Shown here in pieces: positions 4,620-8,869 of a DNA stretch of 8,869 nt (position 1 is the stretch's first letter; each line of letters opens with the position of its first letter). The stretch spans positions 1 through 8,869 of the forward strand of contig JASLBO010000435.1 in the NCBI GenBank assembly GCA_030146605.1, written 5' to 3'. This DNA comes from Sphingomonas sp. (GTDB lineage: Bacteria; Pseudomonadota; Alphaproteobacteria; Sphingomonadales; Sphingomonadaceae). The translations under genes and the position numbers were made by a program. The notes beneath the pieces are model-generated. The model had not been told where the DNA came from. It saw nothing but the letters and a program-made list of their open reading frames with translations, and searched no databases.

Positions 4620-7568
4620 ATGACGATCCACAAGGGCAGTGCGTTCAGGACGTACCTGATTGCGGCGACGATGCTGGCCGGCGGCGCGGTGGTGCTGCCG
4701 GCACCGGCTTCGGCGCAGGTGACCACCGGGGCGATCCGCGGCCAGGTGACCGCGAGCGACGGCAGCGCCGCAGCCGGCGCGCAGGTCACCGCGCGCAGCA
4801 CCGGCACCAACCAGACCTGGCGCGCGACCAGCGCCGCCGATGGCAGCTATACGCTCAGCGGGCTGCGCCCCGGCACCTACGAAGTCATTGCCACGGTCGG
4901 CGACCAGACCGCGAGCGAGACCGTGGCGATCGGCGTCGGCCAGTCGGCGTCGCTCGACCTCGCAGTCGGCGCGGAAGTCGCCGCCGGAGTCGACGATAGC
5001 GGCGGCGAGATCGTCGTGACCGGATCTCGGCTCACCGAGACCCGCACCAGCGAAGTCGCCACCAATGTCAGCCAGGAGCAGATCCGCGTCCTGCCGCAGA
5101 CCGACCGCAACTTCCTGTCCTTCGCCGCGCTGGCCCCCGGCGTGCGCTACAACGACAGCGAGACCAACAGGGGCATCCAGTCGGGCGCCTCGACCGCGAG
5201 CCAGGTCAACGTGTTCATCGATGGCGTCAGCCTCAAGAACAAGCTGCGCGAAGGCGGCATCGCCGGGCAGCAGAACAGCCGCGGCAACCCGTTCGGCCAG
5301 TTGGCGGTGCAGGAGTTTCGCGTTCTGACGCAGAACTACAAGGCCGAATATGAGCAGGCCGGGTCGGCGATCGTGACCGCGATCACCAAGTCGGGAACCA
5401 ACGAGTTCCACGGCGAGGCGTTCGGCCAATATACCGACAAGAAATTCAGCCAGAAGTCGTACTTCGACAAGCGCAACAACCGCCCCGAGCCCGCGTTCGA
5501 GCGCAAGCAATATGGCGTCTCGCTGGGCGGCCCGATTGTGAAGGACAAATTGTTCTTCTTCCTGGCCTATGAAGGCAATGATCAGAACCGCGCGTTCAAC
5601 GTCGACAGCACCGGCAACGCCGCGGCAGTCGCCGAGTTCGAGCAATTCTCCGGCCGCCGGCTCTCCGATTTCGAAGGTTCCTTCGTCAGCCCGTTCCGCG
5701 GCGACTTCTATTTCGGCAAGCTGACGCTGACTCCGGATGATCGCAACACGATCGACCTGTCGTTCAGTCGCCGCCAGGAGTCCGACATCCAGGGCTTTGG
5801 CGGAAACACGGCATACGAATATGCCGAGAACAAGCTCAACAAGGTCGATACCTATCTCTTCAAGTGGACGCATAACGGCGAGAACTTCATTAACGAGTTC
5901 AACGCCAACTTCCTCGATTACACCTTCAACCCGACCTCGCTGAACCCGGGCCTGCCGAGTTTCGATTATGACGGCGTCATTCTGTTCGGCGGCAAGGATT
6001 CGACCCGGCGCGAGGTCCAGAAGGGCCACACGCTGCGCAACGACTTCACCTATACCGGCATCGAGGGTCATGCCTTCAAGATCGGTGCGCGCGTCGAGAT
6101 CACCGACATCGATTTCGACAACCAGAATCTGATCCAGCCACGCTACATCTTCCGGCGCGAGCCCCAGAACAACCTCAACTATTCCTTCCCGGCGGAAGCG
6201 CGGCTCGGGCTGGGCAGCGGCCTCGTCCAGGGATCGAACACGCAGGTCGGGCTGTACGTGCAGGACGATTGGGATGTGACGGACCGGCTGCAACTCAATC
6301 TCGGCGTGCGCTGGGACTATGAGACCAACGGCTTCAACAACGAATATCGCACGCCGGCGAGTGCCGCCGCAGCGTTGCGGGCGCTGCCGAGCACGCCGTA
6401 TTTCAATCCCGAGAACTACATCACCGACGGCAACGATCGCAGCCCGTTCGCCGGCGCGATCGCACCTCGGGTAGGCTTCTCCTGGGATCTCAACGGCGAT
6501 CGCTCGACGGTGATCTTCGGCGGCCTCGGCCGCTATTATGACCGCAACAGCTTCAACAACACCGTCGACGAGCTGTCGCGGACGATCAACCCGGTGGGCG
6601 TGTTCCGCTTCTCTGTCGATGGCGCGCCGCGCAACGGTCTGCCCACCACCGTGTGGAACCCGTCCTATCTCACCCGCGAAGGCCTGCTTGCCTTGCGGGC
6701 GAGCGCGACGGGGACCGGCAATCCCGAATTGTTCGCCGTCAAGAACGATGCGAAGCCCCCGGTCAACGACCAGATCAGCCTCGGCGTCCGCCAGCGGATC
6801 GGCATCTTCCAGGCCTCGGTCACCGGTTCGTACCAGCGCGGCCGCAACGGCTATACGCATCTGTTCGCCACCAGGAACAACAACGGGCTGGGCGGCTGCT
6901 GCAACACCGCGCCGGCGCAGCAGTTCGGCTATTCCAACGTGCTGATCGGCTATGACGGGCTCGATACCCGGTACAAGGCGCTCTTCGTCACCCTCGACAA
7001 GCCCTACAGCCAGAGCTCGGGCTGGGGGATCAACGTCGCCTACACGCTGTCGAAGGGCGAGCAGAATGGCGGCGACCTGTTCAGCCTCGATGCGGTAACC
7101 CCCGACGATTATGGCTGGCGCCCGCGCAACGGCGACGAGCGCCATCGGCTCGTCTTCTCGGGCATCGTCGATCTGCCGCTCGGCTTCCAGTTCTCGACGC
7201 TCACCACATTGGGCAGCGGCGAGGCGTTCCGCGTGACCGACGAGACCAACGGCGCCGATTCGGGCTTCAACGCCTTCACCGCGCGCTATCCCCAGAAGAA
7301 CTGCATCGGCGGGGTCTTCGCTTATTGCGAGGTCAATCTGTCGCTCGCCAAGAAGCTCAAGCTGTTCGGCAACCATGAGGTGGAAGCCGGTGTCGATTTG
7401 CTCAACGCCTTCAACAACAAGAACTTCGAAGGCTTTGACGACAGCTTCAACAACACGATCGATCCGCGGACGGGCGAAGTGACGAACCCGCTGGATCCCG
7501 CCGATATCGGCCGCAACACCCTCACTTTGCCGCGGCGCGTGCAGTTCCGGCTGGGCTATCGCTTCTGA
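4620..7568 (+). CDS. TonB-dependent receptor with N-terminal carboxypeptidase-regulatory-like domain
   Basis: This 982-aa outer-membrane transporter is expected to bring an oligosaccharide into the periplasm using TonB/ExbBD energy. Residues 1-32 are a signal peptide (hydrophobic core YLIAATMLAGGAVVLP, cut after PASA). Residues about 36-116 form a carboxypeptidase-regulatory-like beta domain (GAIRGQVTASDG...GSYTLSGLRPGTYEVIATVG). A TonB-box-like EIVVTGSR follows at 130-137. The plug spans about 140-262, with LPQTDRNFLSFAALAPGV, NVFIDGVS and a terminal AIVTAITKSGTNEFHGEAF. The barrel then runs to a C-terminal aromatic, GYRF, as needed for barrel assembly. Length is normal for this type. Only four Cys are seen: adjacent Cys760-Cys761 and the pair Cys895/Cys903. 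The start is fixed by a GGAAGGGA site. The gene stands alone with its own terminator and lies downstream of LacI-type palindromes, which suggests sugar-responsive control. Substrate is not readable; the neighbours suggest arabinose- or galactose-containing plant glycans. Confidence 0.95.
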   Translation: MTIHKGSAFRTYLIAATMLAGGAVVLPAPASAQVTTGAIRGQVTASDGSAAAGAQVTARSTGTNQTWRATSAADGSYTLSGLRPGTYEVIATVGDQTASETVAIGVGQSASLDLAVGAEVAAGVDDSGGEIVVTGSRLTETRTSEVATNVSQEQIRVLPQTDRNFLSFAALAPGVRYNDSETNRGIQSGASTASQVNVFIDGVSLKNKLREGGIAGQQNSRGNPFGQLAVQEFRVLTQNYKAEYEQAGSAIVTAITKSGTNEFHGEAFGQYTDKKFSQKSYFDKRNNRPEPAFERKQYGVSLGGPIVKDKLFFFLAYEGNDQNRAFNVDSTGNAAAVAEFEQFSGRRLSDFEGSFVSPFRGDFYFGKLTLTPDDRNTIDLSFSRRQESDIQGFGGNTAYEYAENKLNKVDTYLFKWTHNGENFINEFNANFLDYTFNPTSLNPGLPSFDYDGVILFGGKDSTRREVQKGHTLRNDFTYTGIEGHAFKIGARVEITDIDFDNQNLIQPRYIFRREPQNNLNYSFPAEARLGLGSGLVQGSNTQVGLYVQDDWDVTDRLQLNLGVRWDYETNGFNNEYRTPASAAAALRALPSTPYFNPENYITDGNDRSPFAGAIAPRVGFSWDLNGDRSTVIFGGLGRYYDRNSFNNTVDELSRTINPVGVFRFSVDGAPRNGLPTTVWNPSYLTREGLLALRASATGTGNPELFAVKNDAKPPVNDQISLGVRQRIGIFQASVTGSYQRGRNGYTHLFATRNNNGLGGCCNTAPAQQFGYSNVLIGYDGLDTRYKALFVTLDKPYSQSSGWGINVAYTLSKGEQNGGDLFSLDAVTPDDYGWRPRNGDERHRLVFSGIVDLPLGFQFSTLTTLGSGEAFRVTDETNGADSGFNAFTARYPQKNCIGGVFAYCEVNLSLAKKLKLFGNHEVEAGVDLLNAFNNKNFEGFDDSFNNTIDPRTGEVTNPLDPADIGRNTLTLPRRVQFRLGYRF

Positions 7569-7581
7569 CCTGCTGATTGTG

Positions 7582-7620
7582 GCGGGGCGTCCGTGTCCGG
7601 GCGCCCCGCTACTTTCCCTT
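7582..7620 (+). terminator. Rho-independent terminator of the TonB-dependent receptor gene
   Basis: GCGGGGCGTCCG (7582-7593) pairs with CGGGCGCCCCGC (7598-7609) over 12 bp with one G-U pair and a TGTC loop. A pyrimidine-rich TACTTTCCCTT tail follows. The hairpin starts 13 bp after the receptor stop codon. The tail is on the + side only, so it should act on rightward transcription. Confidence 0.85.
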
Positions 7621-7761
7621 GTGAGACCTGATAGGGACAAGCCAGGGACGAACCCCGCAGCTGGGTGAAGGGGTGCGGCCGCGCAGCAGCCGGGAAGCTG
7701 CGCTCCGCTCTACTCCTGACCAACCTTTGCTAGAGAAGTTTTCAGCCGGGTCCGCTCGGAG

Positions 7762-7848
7762 CCGTTCACCCTGAGCCTGTCGAAGGGCTGCTATCCGCAA
7801 GCGTGTCGCGCGCGGCGAGGCGGCCTTCAACAGGCTCAGGGCGAACGG
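7762..7848. repeat. REP-like inverted repeat pair
   Basis: The arm at 7762-7786 (CCGTTCACCCTGAGCCTGTC and on to GAAGG) is matched by the reverse complement of 7824-7848 (CCTTCAACAGGCTCAGGGCG and on to AACGG) at 23 of 25 positions, around a 37-bp loop. In a - strand transcript both mismatches become G-U pairs, so the stem would be continuous. The core CCCTGAGCCTGTCGAAGG resembles a repeat I recall as scattered between genes in sphingomonads and related bacteria. Its place between two convergent 3' ends is typical of REP/BIME-type elements. No REP-associated transposase gene is in the window. Confidence 0.75.
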
Positions 7849-7952
7849 AGGTGATTCCAGCCACATCAGCTTCGCTCTAGCCAGCAAGCTGGCAAGCTGC
7901 AGTATCTTCTCCCCTCTCAAGGGCAGAGGCAGGTTTAGCCGGATCCCTTACG

Positions 7953-8869
7953 CTAACCCAGCCACCCGCCGGTAAACCCCGCCAGCATCAGCCCGCGCCG
8001 GATCGCCGGCTCTTCGCGCATGTGCCGCCAGACGAAGTCGTCGCGGTAATTGGCCGCCTGGGTGAGGATCGGGCCCTGATCGATCCCGAGATGGTCCCTG
8101 GCATACCAGCCATGCACCGGGTCGACCGTGCCGCTGTCGGTGCGCACGTCGCCATAGTGGAAGCTCGGGTTGAACGAATCGCGGAAGCCGTATTTGCCGT
8201 ACAGCCGGTCGCCATGTTCGCGGCGCATCGCCTCGGCACAGGGAATGACGATCTCGGGCGCGAAGGGCAGCGAGCCGAGCGCCGCGGTCGGCGATAGCGT
8301 GCCGTCGTCGCGTTCGTCGGGCTGGCCGAGCGGACCCCGCGCCGAATAGCTGAAGAACTGCCGCGTCTCGCCCTTGAAGGGGAGGCGGTAATCGCCCGGG
8401 CCGTCGCATGCAGTGAGGCCCCAGATGTCCTTCGACCAGCCGTCCCAGCGCAGCGGATTGGCAGTGCAATATGCGCGATTGGCATAGGTCGCGCGGCGGC
8501 TGTTCTCGAAATAGTCGAACCCCGCCTCGCGCATCGGCGCATCCCGGATTCCGCGAAAGTCGATCCAGACATGGCTGTACTGGTGCCCGAACAGCGGCGC
8601 AAAGGCGAGGTGGCGGGTCGGCCCTTCGCCGCGCCACGAATGGGGGTAGGACCCGGTCCACTCCTGCCAGCTGTTCGCCGGCAGCGGGTGCTCGGGCGCG
8701 CCGAGCCCGAGCACATAGACGAACATGCCTTCGTTATAGCCGGTCCAGTTGCGCGCGATCAGCCCGCGCTCGGGATGCCAGCCCATCGATACTGCCTTGC
8801 GACCGTCGGAGCGGAAGAAGTTCCAGTCGGCACGGGCGTAGATCGCCTGGGCGAGGCGGCGGATTTCGG
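7953..8869 (-). CDS. PF10091 'glucoamylase-like' glycoside hydrolase, GH144-related (partial, start beyond right edge)
   Basis: The - strand frame is open from the right edge to the TAG at 7955-7953, giving about 305 C-terminal residues. Read through the edge it begins EIRRLAQAIYARADWNFFRS, then VSMGWHPERG, WTGYNEGMFVYVLGLGAPEHPL, WQEWTGSY, LFGHQYSHVWIDFRG, YFENSRRATYANRAYC, WGLTACDGPGDY, PFAPEIVIPCAEAMRRE, YGKYGFRDSFNPSF, and finally LGIDQGPILTQAANYR and GLMLAGFTGGWL. These are the hallmark segments, in order, of PF10091 proteins, often annotated 'glucoamylase family'. Characterised relatives are GH144 endo-beta-1,2-glucanases, so true glucoamylase activity should not be assumed. The Met at 8786 is internal, because the conserved segment continues upstream of it. 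The signal peptide and N-terminal part are outside the window. The gene is convergent with the TonB-dependent receptor and so is not in its operon. Confidence 0.88.
   Translation of the reverse strand, partial: EIRRLAQAIYARADWNFFRSDGRKAVSMGWHPERGLIARNWTGYNEGMFVYVLGLGAPEHPLPANSWQEWTGSYPHSWRGEGPTRHLAFAPLFGHQYSHVWIDFRGIRDAPMREAGFDYFENSRRATYANRAYCTANPLRWDGWSKDIWGLTACDGPGDYRLPFKGETRQFFSYSARGPLGQPDERDDGTLSPTAALGSLPFAPEIVIPCAEAMRREHGDRLYGKYGFRDSFNPSFHYGDVRTDSGTVDPVHGWYARDHLGIDQGPILTQAANYRDDFVWRHMREEPAIRRGLMLAGFTGGWLG

Larger units (their letters stand above)
7569..7952. other. Non-coding interval between convergent genes
   Basis: These 384 bp hold the receptor terminator, the REP-like inverted repeat (7762-7848), a weak 7-bp inverted repeat (CGCAGCT at 7656-7662 with AGCTGCG at 7696-7702), and a GCCAGC-AA-GCTGGC palindrome at 7880-7893. 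I see no tRNA, no credible gene and no clear terminator for the leftward gene. The only long frame here, on the - strand, is a translation of the repeat and has no credible start signal. Confidence 0.7.

Noticed and set aside
4326..7640. A 1104-codon open frame on the - strand covering the whole receptor gene
   Set aside because: It is a shadow of strong GC3 bias on the opposite strand. It is Arg/Ala/Val/Glu-rich, matches no domain, and extends through the leader and terminator. The + strand frame has signal peptide, plug, barrel and RBS.
7609..7920. A 103-codon - strand frame between the convergent genes
   Set aside because: It translates the REP-like repeat (the peptide RQAQGER comes from the repeat core) and the terminator. 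Such frames are a common mis-annotation.
1..8869. CRISPR array, tRNA or rRNA genes, insertion sequence or phage genes
   Set aside because: I saw no regularly spaced repeats, cloverleaf sequences, transposase motifs or target-site duplications.

Overview
The window is GC-rich and densely coding. It looks like part of a carbohydrate-utilisation region from an alphaproteobacterium, most likely a sphingomonad. This assignment is an inference. It rests on the codon and GC character, a TonB-dependent receptor with a carboxypeptidase-regulatory-like N-terminus, a dehydratase that closely resembles the Caulobacter xylonate dehydratase, and a dispersed inverted repeat of a kind I recall as common in sphingomonads.

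Left part, + strand (1-1663): the C-terminal end of a GH127-type beta-L-arabinofuranosidase-like protein runs into a complete GH27 glycosidase through an ATGA overlap, so the two are probably one operon. The GH27 enzyme has an Ile where classical alpha-galactosidases have the second Asp of their substrate-binding Asp-Asp pair. This raises the possibility that it is a beta-L-arabinopyranosidase. Middle part, - strand (1668-4092): an IlvD/Edd-family sugar-acid dehydratase (D-xylonate/L-arabinonate type, all iron-sulfur and catalytic motifs present) lies upstream of a small DUF3617 lipoprotein, which has its own plausible promoter. The lipoprotein gene ends 4 bp from the GH27 stop codon.

Divergent region (4093-4619): this 527-bp stretch separates the dehydratase from a rightward TonB-dependent receptor. 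It carries two different perfect palindromes of LacI-family operator type (4224-4239 and 4317-4330), followed by a long GC-rich leader with an unexplained short ORF whose stop codon overlaps the receptor start. Right part: the 982-aa TonB-dependent receptor (4620-7568) ends at a strong intrinsic terminator. Next comes a 384-bp non-coding interval with a REP-like inverted repeat, then the convergent 3' part of a PF10091 'glucoamylase-like' (GH144-related) gene that runs off the right edge.

Proposed joint working (inference): the receptor imports plant-derived oligosaccharides across the outer membrane, and the GH127 and GH27 enzymes remove terminal arabinose or galactose. The freed sugar is oxidised to an aldonate and dehydrated by the IlvD/Edd enzyme, with LacI-type repressors sensing the sugar. 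No regulator, inner-membrane transporter or sugar dehydrogenase gene lies in the window. The PF10091 gene suggests a second, glucan-related substrate next door.
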